A DNA stretch of 64,000 nt, from NCBI GenBank assembly GCA_026874595.1, contig CM049322.1, forward strand, positions 47,029,840 through 47,093,839, given 5' to 3'. The notes under the pieces are model-generated. The model searched no databases, was not told the DNA's origin, and was given only the letters and a program-made list of their open reading frames with translations. Origin of the DNA: Sipunculus nudus (taxonomy: Eukaryota; Annelida; Sipuncula; Golfingiida; Sipunculidae). Positions 50,240 through 61,000 of this stretch are shown one piece after another; positions within the stretch are counted from its first letter, which is position 1, and each line of letters begins with the position of its first letter. Made by a program: the position numbers and the translations under genes.

Positions 50240-51045
50240 ACAGTGTTATTGCGTTTGTAGTCGTCCGTGCGCCTTGTTGTGGTAGTTATAGGCTACATAT
50301 TTGGTTTGAGACTGTAGTCGTCCGTGCGCCTTGCTGTGATAGGTGGAGGCTACATATTTGGTTTGAGACCATAGTCGTCCGTGCGCCTGGTTATGATAGG
50401 CGGAGGCTACATATTTGGTTTGAGAATGTAGTCGTCCGTGCGCCTTGTTGTGGTAGTTGGAGACTACATATTTGGTTTGAGACTGTAGTCGTCCGTGCGC
50501 CTTGCTGTGATAGGTGGAGGCTACATATGTGTTTTGAGACTGTAGTCGTCCGTGCGCCTTCTTGTGATAGGTGGAGGCTACATATGTGTTTTGAGACTGT
50601 AGTCGTCCGTGCGCCTTCTTGTGATATGTGGAGGCTACATATTTGGTTTGAGACTGTAGTCGTCCGTGCCCCTTGCTGTGATAGGTGGAGGCTACATATG
50701 TGTTTTGAGACTGTAGTCGTCCGTGCGCCTTCTTGTGATAGGTTGAGGCTACATATGTGTTTTGAGACTGTAGTCGTCCGTGCGCCTTGTTGTGATAGGT
50801 GGAGGCTACATATTTGGGTTGAAACTGTAGTCGTCCGTGCGCCTTGTTGTGATAGGTGGAGGCTGCATATTTGGTATGAGACTGTAGTCGGCCCTGCGCC
50901 TTGTTGTGATAGGTGGAGGCTACATATTTGATTTGAGACTGTAGTCGTCCGTGCGCCTTGTTGTGGTAGTTGGAGGCTACATATTTGGTTTCGGACTGGA
51001 GTCGTCCGTGCGCCAAATTGTGATAGGTGGAGGCTACTTATTCAG
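50240..51045. repeat. 57-bp minisatellite in the leader of the BEL/Pao element
   Basis: About 14 tandem copies with a 57-bp period containing GTAGTCGTCCGTGCGCCTTG and GGTGGAGGCTACATAT. Fifty-seven is 19 codons, so one frame on each strand stays open (238 and 256 codons). It lies between the primer site and the first gag ATG at 51348. Confidence 0.95.
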
Positions 51046-51347
51046 TCAGAGACTCAAGTTGTGTAAGTACCACTTGTGTGCGTCATACACACTCCAGAAC
51101 TGAGAGTTGTTTTTTTTTTTTTTTTTTTTTGTCACACTTTTGGAACTTTGGTTAAATTGGCTACCGTGTGATTGTCACCACAGTATCAGAAATATATTAG
51201 AACATAAGTGTGTTGAGGAACTATTCAAGGCGAGTAGTTCTAGTACATGACCTTTTGTTGTAACATTGCGTGTCGTTTAATGCACACTGTGTAGGCGCAG
51301 TGTGAGGATACACGTGAACGTTATGTTTTCCTTGTGACAAATCAACC

Positions 51348-52668
51348 ATGTCGCTGGACGTGAAAAGAGTGCGTGCAGGTGCCCGTGGATGGGCTAACCG
51401 TGCGTCCAAAAATCTGCAACAGCTTGTCGACAAAGCGGACATTGATATTCACTATTTAAGGGATGCTGTTGAGGAGCTGGATAAACGCTTGGATACACTG
51501 GACGATGCTTAGTTTAATGTTGAAATGCAGTTATCCGAGGAGGAACCGTCCGTGGATATTGACGAGGCTGCTGATTTTAGGGAAAAGTGCCGAATGCTGC
51601 GAATTCTAGCTATGAAAATGATATGTTCCCAGGAGGGATGCTGCGAATTCTAGCTATGAAAATGATATGTTCCCAGGAGGGATGCTGCGAATTCTAGCTA
51701 TGAAAATGATATGTTCCCAGGAGGGATGCTGCGAATTCTAGCTATGAAAATGATATGTTCCCAGGAGGGATGCTGCGAATTCTAGCTATGAAAATGATAT
51801 GTTCCCAGGAGTCTACAGTAGCAAGTGATGGTAATTTATCATAGATGTCTCAGTCAGTTGACGCAAAACTGCCAAACTCCCTACTTTCAGTGGTGAACCA
51901 ACTGAATGGCCTTTGTTTTAGGACCAGTTTAAGGATATTGTACATGATTCTGGATTGTCTGATGTCGCTAAGTTTTCCTAAGTACTCTCTTTACTCAAGG
52001 GTGAGGTTAAGCTGGCTGTTCAAGGACTATCACTTACTGCTAAGCATTTTCAGATAGCTTTTGACCTGCTCAAGAAAAGGTATGGTAAAAGGTGTTGAAT
52101 ATAAATGTTAGTTCAAGATCATCTGTCAGTAATCTTTGGAGGTAACAAGACATGTTACTGAGTAATATTCGAAGCTAAGAGACACTTGATGTCAAGGGTG
52201 AGCAGTATGGGGTGATTTTGACTCCTCTTATTTTATCGCGTTTACCACAAGACTTACGTTTGGAATGGGTCAGACAAGGTGAATGTCATGAGTCAGAAAT
52301 GCAGTTTTTACTTGACTTCCTTCGTGGCGAAATCTAGAGCCGAGAGCAGTATCAGACATTTCGTGTTACGACGTTAGACTCTGAGAAAAAAGCCTTCTCA
52401 CAACCTTCCTACTGGTGCTGCCCTGCACTCGTCTTCACTGACCTCAGTAGGTGGCGTCACGTGTAAATGCTCCCCTTGTCATAAATCCCATGCCACTGAG
52501 CGCTGCTGGGATCTTAAAAGGTTGTCCCCCGAGGAACGCAAGGACAAAATACAACAAGCTGGACTCTGTTTTAGGTGTATTGTAAAGGGTCACTCTGCTA
52601 AAGAGTGTTTGAAGAAATGTGCTAAATGTAATGGGAGGCATCACCTTTTATTGTGTGGAATACAAGTC
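51348..52668 (+). pseudogene. Gag remnant of the BEL/Pao element
   Basis: A good ATG at 51348 opens a frame starting MSLDVKRVRAG that stops at 51510-51512. Reading on in frame still gives protein-like acidic sequence until a 44-bp tandem repeat (51590-51811) breaks the frame. Later pieces include LLKKRYGKR near 52080. Two zinc-knuckle motifs follow, CSPCHKSHATERCW at about 52470 and LCFRCIVKGHSAKEC with KCNGRHHLLLC at about 52565-52660, as in BEL/Pao Gag. Multiple disruptions mean no complete Gag can be made. Confidence 0.8.
51590..51811. repeat. 44-bp tandem repeat inside the gag remnant
   Basis: Five near-identical copies with starts 44 bp apart (GAATTC at 51601, 51645, 51689, 51733, 51777). 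Forty-four is not divisible by three, so the expansion shifts the reading frame. The near identity shows it is recent. Confidence 0.95.
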
Positions 52669-52829
52669 ACTAAGAAGCCGGAATCTCCTGTACGTTCTCA
52701 ATCAAAATCTAATGCACCAATCCTTGACCTTGATCAAAATACTCAGCAGCTCAGAGCAGCTAGTAATGTTAATATGTCCCACAATTTCCTTGAAAACGTG
52801 TTTTTTCAACAGACGACCTGTGGACTTCT

Positions 52830-53270
52830 TTCTGGCACTAAAGGGATCCATGAGGCTACAGTGTTATTTGACACGGGTTCTAATAGGTCATATGTGTCTT
52901 CCGCCTTAATTGAAAAAATTGGCCCGGAATGGGTTTCTACTGCCTGGGTCTCTTATTGCCCCTTTGGTTCTAAAAAAATCCTGGTGAATCAAACTTAAGG
53001 AACATATTCAAGTTAAACCTTAAAGATGTTAATGGCTCTTTTGTTTCAGTTTTGGCCACAGGGATACCAAGCATTTGTTCTCCTATATACTGCCCCCAGG
53101 TCACAGATGAGATACTACAAACCTTTGGTCAATTTGCATTTAAGACCAAGAAAAATAGTCGAATTAATGTAGATATTTTACTTGGGTTAGATGTGTATTG
53201 GAAGCTAGTAATTGCAAACACAAGATACATTAGGCCAGGTTTAGCTGCACAGGAGACTGTGTTTTGGTAG
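52830..53270 (+). pseudogene. Retropepsin-like protease remnant of the BEL/Pao element
   Basis: The active-site motif VLFDTGSNRSYVSS is present, with the catalytic Asp in DTGS. The frame breaks near 52998 and resumes at about 53000-53270, where DILLGLDVYWKLV resembles the second conserved protease segment (ILLG.D.YW) of BEL/Pao elements. Confidence 0.75.
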
Positions 53271-54230
53271 ATTCTTTCTGGCACTGGGATGAATCCATAA
53301 GCAAGGTACCTGCTGTATCAGGCTCAGGGCATCAATTGTTATGCTTAAGTAATGTCTCTGATAAAACATTGCATAAATTCTGGGAGCTTGAATCTGTTGG
53401 CATTACAGATGACATGTCTAAAGATACTGATCATGTACTTTCAGATTTCATACGGCAGGTAAACTTTTCAGATGGCCGTTATCAGGTTCCATTGCCATGG
53501 AAATCAGCTGAGGTCAAAGGTAAAGTCATGAATAATGCGAAATTAGCAAGGAAACGCCTCGACAGTTTGTGTAAGCAGTTAGCCAAAACCCCTGATTTAG
53601 AACATCGCTATCAGGAAGTATTTACAGACATGTAGAACTCTGGTATCATTGAGGAAATTCCTGCAGGTGAGTTGGTTACCCCTCATCCTACATTTTGCTT
53701 ACCCCATAGACCTGCCCTAAGAGTAGATAGTTAACCACTAAAGTTAGACCTGTCTTTGAAGCATCTGCCGAAGGATATAATGGCATATCTCTGAACGATT
53801 GTATAGAAACAGGACCTGGCTTGATACCCAACTTGGTCAGCATTCATATTCGTTTTAGGAGATGGAAGGTAGCCATTACTGCAGATAATACAAAGGCTTT
53901 TCTCCAGATCCGGGTTACGAACTGTGACCAAGATGTGGAAAGATTCCTTTTAAAAGTTTATAATTCGGAAAGAATCATGAGGTTAGTCAGAGTCTTATTC
54001 GGGAATCGTGCCAGTCCTTTCCTCTTAAATGCAACTGCCATGTTTCACCTAAAGACTGTTCCAGATACACGTGTTGTACATGAGCTGAAAGATAACATGT
54101 ATGTTGATGACTGGCTGTCAGGGGCCGATGACGATTTGGAAGCCTGTAGCATGGTTGTGGAAGCGTCCAGCATCATGGAAAAGCTGATATGTCATTTTCA
54201 AAATGGTGTTCTAACAGTGAAGTAGTTTCT
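53271..54230 (+). pseudogene. Reverse transcriptase remnant of the BEL/Pao element
   Basis: An N-terminal linker (QVNFSDGRYQVPLPWK) is followed by a stop at 53633-53635 and another near 53731. The palm pieces then read ITADNTKAFLQI (first catalytic Asp), FGNRASPFLLNATA and YVDDWLSGADD at about 54100, the two Asp of the active site. The spacing is nearly full length but the frame is interrupted. Confidence 0.85.
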
Positions 54231-54712
54231 GAAATGTTGAACACAAAATTTAAGGGCAAAAGCCTAGATACTAGTTCCCTAAAGGTTTTGGGTCTTCAGT
54301 GGATAGCAGGAAGAGATAGCTTTTCTTTTGACGAAATCAAAATTCCTGAATATATTCTAGTACAAAGAGAGTAGTCTTGAGTTTTGTGTCAAGGGTATTT
54401 GACCCTTCGGGGTTCATTGCTCCCTTTGTTATGCAAGGGAAATGTTTTTTCCAAGATATCTGGAGAATAGGATTCCTCTCGGATGATGAACGTCCTGATA
54501 ACATGAAGAAACAATTCCTTCAATGGATTAAGGACCTAGAAAAGCTAAAGTCCTGGTATATTCCTAGAACATACTCATATTAGGGTTGGAAAGACAGTCA
54601 TGATATCACTCTTAATGCTTTCGGGGATGCGAGTGAGAAAGCTTTTGGGGCATGTGTGTACATTATAGCCAAGTCAAGGCTCTTTCCCCTTTGCAGTGAC
54701 TGGTTTTGACCA
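54231..54712 (+). pseudogene. RNase H-region remnant of the BEL/Pao element
   Basis: Pieces VLGLQW, SRVFDPSGFIAPFV and AFGDASEKAFGACVYI are typical of the connection and start of RNase H in BEL/Pao. The frame stops at about 54708, and the rest of RNase H and the N-terminal part of integrase are missing, so an internal deletion joins this to the integrase core. Confidence 0.75.
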
Positions 54713-55620
54713 CGCAAGACCTTTATATTGTGCAGATCACCCGAGACACAAGTTTTATGTTATTATTCACGTTTGGAGTGGTGAGGGCTCTGCATATTGA
54801 GCTGGTGAATTCACTGTCATCAGACGATAGCACTTTAGCTTTATGGCGATTTATTTCACGGCGTGGATTGCCTTCTGTATTGTATTCAGATAATGCCAGA
54901 TCATTCAAAGCAGCTTATTGTAAAATGATAAGTATATATTGGACACTTAGTCCCAAGTGGAAATACATAGTTTCTAGGGCCCCCTGGTGGGGAGGATGGT
55001 GGGAGAGATTGGTAAGAACAATCAAGTTAGCACTAAGAAAGACACTAGGTACAAGGGCGCTTACTAGATGCGAATTAGAAACAACTCTACAAGAAGTTGA
55101 AGCAAGCATCATTTCTAGGCCCTTGACATTTGCAGGTGATGATGTATCAGCTACAAATCAGGACTTCACGTTTCCAGCCTGCTGAGGTAAGTAATGAGGA
55201 TTTATAAGACGACATAGACTTGTTAATTATGGACAAAGCTAGGAAGCAGTTATTAGATCATTTCTGGTTGTTATGGAGAAATAACTATATTAGACAGCTA
55301 CCTCCCTGTATGGGATCCGAGGCGTAAGGTAAGTTGAAACAGGGTCCTGTGGTGCTTTTCCGGAATGCGGACAGGTTTCGATCACAGTGGCCTTTAGGCG
55401 TGGTGAATGAGGTATTTCCTGGTAAAGATGAAAATATGAGAGCTGTTAGTGTTAAAACAGCCAAAGGAATGTTCATTAGACCCATTCTGTTGCTACACAA
55501 GTTAGAGGTCACTGCTCAGCCGGGTGAAATAACACCACAGCCTCATGAATCATCCAAATCCCAGTCCCAGGAATCAGTCAGAACAACCCACCTGATCAGT
55601 CCCAGGGTATAAGTGATTCT
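54713..55620 (+). pseudogene. Integrase remnant of the BEL/Pao element
   Basis: The core begins inside the DDE domain: VVRALHIELVNSLSSD, then LPSVLYSDNARSFKAA (second Asp) and APWWGGWWERLVRTIK, leading to the expected Glu region. The first catalytic Asp and zinc-binding N-terminus are missing. A frameshift near 55185 separates the C-terminal segment with GPVVLFRNADRFRSQWPLG and VKTAKGMFIRPILLLHKLE. Confidence 0.8.
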
Positions 55621-55807
55621 GTTGATCCCATCTCCATGACAAGATATGGCAGACAAATTAAACCTGTCCAAAGGCTGGGCTTTTAAGGTCCATCTTTCAA
55701 CTCCATATTATATTGTTTTATATGTATATTTAATGAAAGTTATGCTCTGGTTACTTCAATAATGCTCATATTAGTGTTGGAGTGTAACCCTCCAACAGGT
55801 GGGAGAA

Positions 55808-56087
55808 TGTTGTGGATTCCGATGTAAAACAGGTTAATTAATTCATTAATTAGCGTCAAGTATTATCACGTCAATGTGCACCAGTAATATTATCCATGTT
55901 TAGATGTAAGTTTTTGTTTAGGTCACGCTCAGTTTCTATTGCCGGAACCTTGCAACTAATAAATCACTTCCGGAAACGTCTGAGAGCCGTTGAAGTCGTT
56001 TTGAGGAACGTCTCTGTTTGTGAATCTGTTTTGAGGCAGAATAAATGGAGGACGAGCTAGTAGTGGACAATAACGAGAACCTCTACA
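55808..56087 (+). repeat. 3' LTR of the BEL/Pao element
   Basis: Matches the 5' LTR. It is preceded by a polypurine tract (GGTGGGAGAA) and followed by CTTAT, the near-copy of CTGAT before the 5' LTR. Confidence 0.9.
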
Positions 56088-56723
56088 CTTATACGTTATG
56101 CGTGCTGTACCATCCTATCCTTTGAACCATGTAGTGATAACCGACTCGTGTCAAGTTTTTAGGGACTCGGTTTTCGACTGGAGGGTCCTGGAATCGGACT
56201 TTCACTCGAGCTCGGAGGTAAAGACTCGATAAAACAGACTGAGTTCATATCGAGTCCAACAAAAAAAACTGTGTCACATATTATAAAGACTATTACACAT
56301 GTGCGAATAACTAACAGAATAATACAAATTAAAAATACTCTATATACCAAGCTTTGCTCAGCATCGGGAGCTATTAATATTATTAATCATTATTAATAAA
56401 CAAACGCGGAAACTGCTTTAAAACCATATGATATTCTGAAATTTTCATTTTAAGGCTATCTGTATTGGATTTAGACTTAGGTTCAAAAAGACTCGGACTC
56501 GAAAGAGGTTGACACAGACTTGTACTTCAAGGACTCGGAATTGAACTCAAGTGGCCTGAATTCTGACTTGCCAGACTCGGATGGTGTGGACTTGACTTCA
56601 TCACTGAATGAAACACAAAAACTGCAAACAAATATACACAGGTTATACTGTTAACCTAATCTATAATCTGAGACATATAATTGATATAGTTGACTTTTGT
56701 TTATTAACCTTTTAAGACATATA

Positions 56724-57136
56724 TGTTACGTAGACAAATTATTCAGGGGAAAATACTGGGCCGGTCCGGGATTCGAACTCATGTCGGTGACACACGTTCC
56801 AACCGCTTCGCTAGCTTCACTAGCTAGACAGTTCGGTCCGCTTTTATGTCACCCCGTAACACACCCCCTATAAAGAGCGTTCTGCAATCAGAGCAAGACT
56901 AATTATCCCAGGAGTCACACTTTGGTGAGCCTATTCCCTGGGCCACAAAGTTAACCGTCACATTGGACGAGCCCCCGTTTTGTTACGAAGACCAATTATT
57001 CAGGGGAAAATACTGGGCTGATCCGGAATTCGAACCCATGTCGGCGGCGCACATCTCCGGCGTTCCAACCGCTTCGCTAGTAAAGCAAGCTTCACTAGCG
57101 AGACAGTTCGGTCCTCTTTTATGTCACCCCGTAACA
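56724..57136 (-). mobile_element. Miniature LTR retroelement (TRIM-like) with tRNA-like boxes in its LTRs
   Basis: Two related terminal units, 56724-56861 (138 bp) and 56981-57136 (156 bp), start TGTTACG and end GTAACA. They flank a 119-bp interior. Read on the minus strand, the interior starts 3 nt after the LTR with CGGGGGCTCGTCC, 12 of 13 matching the classic tRNA-Pro primer site. It ends with the purine-rich AGGGGGTG before the second LTR. Each LTR has an ACATAAAAG TATA-like box and a perfect pol III A box, TAGCGAAGCGG. The B box is AGTTCGAATCC or GGTTCGAATTC. Flanks TATA and TGTA look like a 4-bp target duplication, and unit 1 has the empty site at about 36733. It has no coding capacity. 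Confidence 0.7.
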
Positions 57137-57370
57137 TGTAAGATCAAGTGTTGCAGTATGATTGACCGGATATAGAACGTATAAACATATATTTTATATA
57201 CAGTTCACGGTGCTTCCGTCGTGTGATAACGACGATACACTTATGTTACGGTCTTCCTTATTGTTCATGAAATCACTTCCCACAGGGCTTTTAGATTTCC
57301 GATTAGTTGTATTGTTGTTAAAACTCTGTATTTTAATGATTGCTTTTTGTTCTTTACAAGGAAAATAAAG

Positions 57371-57612
57371 TATTAGAGGCCTTGACTGCTGAGTTGTAAA
57401 ACGCTCGGTCTTCTACGCTGGCGACCCGGTTTTGCTTCCCGGCGTGGCATTGACAGTGGGTTGAAGTGGGCCGTCCCAGGTCTGCGGTTTTCTCCGGGAC
57501 TATCGTTTTTTTCTCCACCTTTACCGACTTCCAACCGTCAACTTAAGGGCCAAGGAGAGTGCCTCGTATTAGTTATTATAGCTGGATGTACAATCCATGT
57601 AAAATAAATAAA
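57371..57612 (+). mobile_element. SINE-2 copy at the end of unit 2
   Basis: Homologous and syntenic to 36962-37200, with a degraded B box (CGGTTTTGCTTCC) and the same AAATAAATAAAG tail. Confidence 0.65.
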
Positions 57613-58700
57613 GTTTATATATTAAATAAAGCAGTTAATCTATCAATCAGTTAATCAGCAGCTATTTGGATGAACTGAAAACATTGATCGGAACAAATAA
57701 ACAATGCAGTAGCAAATGAATTAAATCGGATCGTACACATTTATTGTCCTAAAGTCGAACAACATTTCTTTTTTTTTTCAAATTCAGATTCAGAAAATTC
57801 TGCTCACACCTGCTGACATATTTTCTTATTTTCTATTTGTGCAAGATATGAGCCATATTATTTATTTGCATATTTATTACATGATGAAAACGTGTGCAAT
57901 ATTTGATCATGATAGATGTAACGGTTGTTGAAATATGTGGTAGCCGTCGGGGCGTCAATACATGGTTAATTCTAGCAAAAGGGGATTTCTCATTTAACTA
58001 TTATATATATGAGCTTGGTTTGGAATTAATCTTATCTGAAAACATAATACATTGTATCAAGCACCTATACTAAGCTGTGCTATGTTTAAAATGGGTCACA
58101 TATATATACTTCAGAAAAATGAGACATTTCAATATTAATTGAGTCCCCACCCAACCTGTAAAATTCGATTTACCCCTCTCCGTCTGAGTAACAGAGAATG
58201 ACCGGTTGATAGTGGACGTTGCACCACTGCATTTATTAGTTCATAGATTGAGCAAATATACCGAGCGAAACTAACAAATAACCGCCTTCATGTGCAAAAC
58301 ACCAGATTACAGCTTTGCACGTGATTACGACTCGGGATTGTGAGAAACATTAAATAATATTTTATATAAATTCCAGAATGTATTTCTGAGCTACATACAG
58401 TTGCAGCCACCGTAATAGACAAAAAAAAGATAATGCGTGATGAGAACTGACTTAACTGACACGGGAGGGATTAGATAAGAACAAAAATGACACCTTATTA
58501 ATAAATAACTCTAAGTACCGTGACTCAGCGTTTTCCTCTAAGATCGAGAGAGTAGGGGTACATGTGAGTGTGTGCATGCGTGCATGTGTGTCCACGTTTG
58601 TGTGGTTAAGTACATATATGGGATTTGTGCAAACGTACAAACACTGTCTTGGCTAAATACTTGTTATTACAATTAATTGAATAATACGATAGGTTTTGGG

Positions 58701-58735
58701 ATTCTGTAACATATATTATATATATGTTACAGAAT
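58701..58735. repeat. 35-bp near-perfect palindrome
   Basis: ATTCTGTAACATATAT and its reverse complement meet around a 3-nt centre. Units 1 and 2 have only one arm-like phrase (near 27297 and 40505), so the palindrome arose in unit 3. Confidence 0.85.
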
Positions 58736-59634
58736 TAAAGATACTACGCAAGAAGGACGCGGTCTTGACACCCCCCCCCCAAACTCTTTAACATCCGCAG
58801 CAACCTTCATTATAATTTTACGGTGTGGACCCTCCCCCCCCCCCCCCCCTTCCGGACATACGGACCATTTCTTTATGGTTTTGTCATTAATCGTCCTTGG
58901 TGGGACCCCTCATTGGTCTAAATAGGTTTGATGATGAGGTGACAAACATTTTACTTGGAACAAACAATTTACTTGCTTATAGTTATACGTAATTTATATG
59001 TAAGGCAGCATATTTCGTACAACATATTTCAGCCAATGAGTAATACTATATGCTAGAAACTGAAAACGACGAACTCAAATATATCAAGGCAGCTTTATAA
59101 TATGCAACACATCTGCCATTTATATTTTATATATACTATATGCCAAACACAGGTAATTGTTGATTATTGAAGGTTCAAATGTTATTAATGTTCTTTTTTT
59201 TTCAATAAAACCATTGTGTTTATTGTTTAACATTCCATATAGTTTTACTCTTGTTTTAATGTACTCTGAATTGTATATGATTGTTACCTGTTGTCAACAA
59301 GGGAAACAGAAATCATGCAACCAATCGATAGTTTTTAGCATTTAGCATTTGTAACATTTACCTGGCATTTTATTAACAAGAGAGTAAACAAAGATGGCGT
59401 ACACAGAATCTAATTTTTGCCTGTTAATCCTATCATCAATAATTGTGCAAGCTGAACAGTGAACGATGGACAGCTGACGCTAGACTCCTCGCCCTCGCAT
59501 AAGTTCATAAAATAGGTTAAAAATATTGATCGAAACAATCAGACAATACACAAGCAAATTAATAATCACGATAGATCACTCTTCCTCTGACAGGGGTTAC
59601 AAACATGAACTTTAGAATTAATACAAGTGAAGCC

Positions 59635-59791
59635 TGATTCAGCATTTCCCACAGAAAAAAACAGCCATCTGGCCATGACCAATAGCACGTGGGACGTTGT
59701 GCAACATACATCGTCACGGGACAAGTGAGTGTATATAAACCTGCACGCGGCCACGATACCATTAGCCGACGACTCTCCTGGAGCGATACAG
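59635..59791 (+). promoter_or_regulatory. GST copy 3 promoter and 5' noncoding exon
   Basis: Homologous to 28218-28371. TGATTCAGCA (59635-59644) is kept and the TATA box is a stronger TATATAAA (59732-59739). The donor ACAG|GTGAGC is at 59791/59792. Confidence 0.55.
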
Positions 59792-59986
59792 GTGAGCATA
59801 GCAAATTATGTTAACTCCTTTCCCGGGTCAGTGTTAGCCGGGTTTCGAAAGACATGTGACTGGCTTTAGCGCCGACTGCACTTAAGTCAGCAGTCCTCTT
59901 CTGGGTCATTTGCCGCAGACGGTGTGTGTAATAGATCCCGTACCGTGTAACTGATACCTTAATCGTCTTGCTTAATGTTGTTCTAG

Positions 59987-60005
59987 GTAATGAGCAGGGC
60001 AAGCA
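59987..60005 (+). other. Possible 19-nt noncoding microexon of GST copy 3
   Basis: GTAATGAGCAGGGCAAGCA lies between a TTGTTCTAG acceptor and a weaker GTGAAT donor. Like copy 2 it contains an ATG. Confidence 0.27.
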
Positions 60006-60287
60006 GTGAATGTAAGATTTTTCAGTGGCACTTTAAAGGAGGATTTATATTCGTTATATGATTATCTGTCTATTCTGACAGGTTTTGCATGTATAGGCAT
60101 TAATTGTTTCTAATGCGCAAGGCTTATAAACGCTATATAGTTAAACCTGCCCCGCCAATACTATAAACGGACCACCAAACACAATTCATTGGGTATCTGG
60201 CCCTAAACTGAATGCCCTCTGCAAATATGTCCAGTGTCCCTAGTAGCACATCGGTAAATCTCTGAAAATAGAAAAAAAATCGTCGAC

Positions 60288-60289
<2 letters not shown>

Positions 60290-60340
<51 letters not shown>
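60290..60340. repeat. (TA)n microsatellite
   Basis: A TA run of about 50 bp in the 5' UTR intron of GST copy 3. Confidence 0.95.
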
Positions 60341-60342
<2 letters not shown>

Positions 60343-60654
60343 CCATTGGATTATTACTATTGTGGTTAATCGTGGAGATTTTCTAGAAAACTAGAAAAAA
60401 AATTCATAGATATAAAGACATGAAAAATGTAAAATGTTATCATTTTATCCGCTTTGATATGCATTTGCATATTCTTGTTCAGTTTAGTGCGTGATTTTAA
60501 GTCGATTTATATTACTGGAGACAGGCATTGAAAATTATTATTCAATAAAAAAAAATGTTTCCCATGGGGATAACAATTTGTAGAAATCAAGTGAAAATGG
60601 AAAGCAGGCAAAAGAAAAAAACAGAGATCTTAGAGTCGGCGTTAGAGGAGGAAA

Positions 60655-61000
60655 AAGAAACTAGAGATATGCATTCTACGGAGTGCAAGCCTCCGCCATA
60701 TATGATACTTAATGCGGGCTGCTCCAAAAACTGTGTTTGCATTCAATCATTCGGGCCATATTCCCAAGTTAATTCGTGTATAACTGACTGTCCATTTGTA
60801 TATACGCAATGATGACGTTCCCATATCGGGATCATTTGCCGGATCCACAGTAAAATCTCATTGATTCTTCATTTGCTCTTTCCAGGAATGCCCTGAAAAT
60901 TTCATAAGATCAAGTTTATGATTACGTGGGGTATATTTTGAAGAAACCAACAAATACTTATACTCAAACTCGCGAACGTGGGTGAACTGCCACCCCCATT
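60655..61000. repeat. Foldback-like interspersed repeat (GST unit 3)
   Basis: Contains CTAGAGATATGCATTCTACG, CAAGCCTCCGCC and a later CGAACGTGGGTGAA stretch. It is related to 42575-42925. Confidence 0.4.

Larger units (their letters stand above)
49829..56087 (+). mobile_element. BEL/Pao-like LTR retrotransposon, degenerate
   Basis: The 6259-bp element has 283- and 280-bp LTRs that both start TGTTGTGGATTCC and end CTACA (TG...CA). Near-matching 5-bp target duplications flank it: CTGAT at 49824-49828 and CTTAT at 56088-56092. The homologous site in unit 1 (about 36100-36120) is uninterrupted. A primer-binding candidate starts TGGTGCTAAGACTCGGG directly after the 5' LTR, and a purine-rich AACAGGTGGGAGAA precedes the 3' LTR. 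The domain order Gag zinc knuckles, protease, reverse transcriptase, RNase H and integrase, and the wording of these motifs, fit BEL/Pao. Frameshifts, stops and a deletion make it inactive. Confidence 0.9.
37305..57722 (+). repeat. Segmental tandem duplication, unit 2 (carries GST copy 2)
   Basis: Homologous to unit 1 from the landmark TTAAATCGGATGGTAC onward. It is 20.4 kb long because three elements inserted after duplication (37770-39651, 49829-56087, 56724-57136); without them it is about 11.8 kb. Flank 39654-41300 and intron stretches 41603-45950 and 46097-47527 parallel unit 1 and hold no further genes. The 5' UTR intron holds foldback-like repeats (42575-42925 and 45485-45853), an 82-bp tandem duplication, a (TA)n tract and a SINE-1. 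Confidence 0.85.

Noticed and set aside
50215-51016. Open frames of 238 (+) and 256 (-) codons
   Set aside because: A 57-bp repeat keeps both strands open. Codon content simply follows the repeat, and the position is the untranslated leader of a retrotransposon. Listed as a repeat, not as a gene.
60555-60812. An 85-codon frame with a Lys/Glu-rich start and several cysteines
   Set aside because: It overlaps a foldback-like repeat whose relatives elsewhere in the window do not keep the frame.
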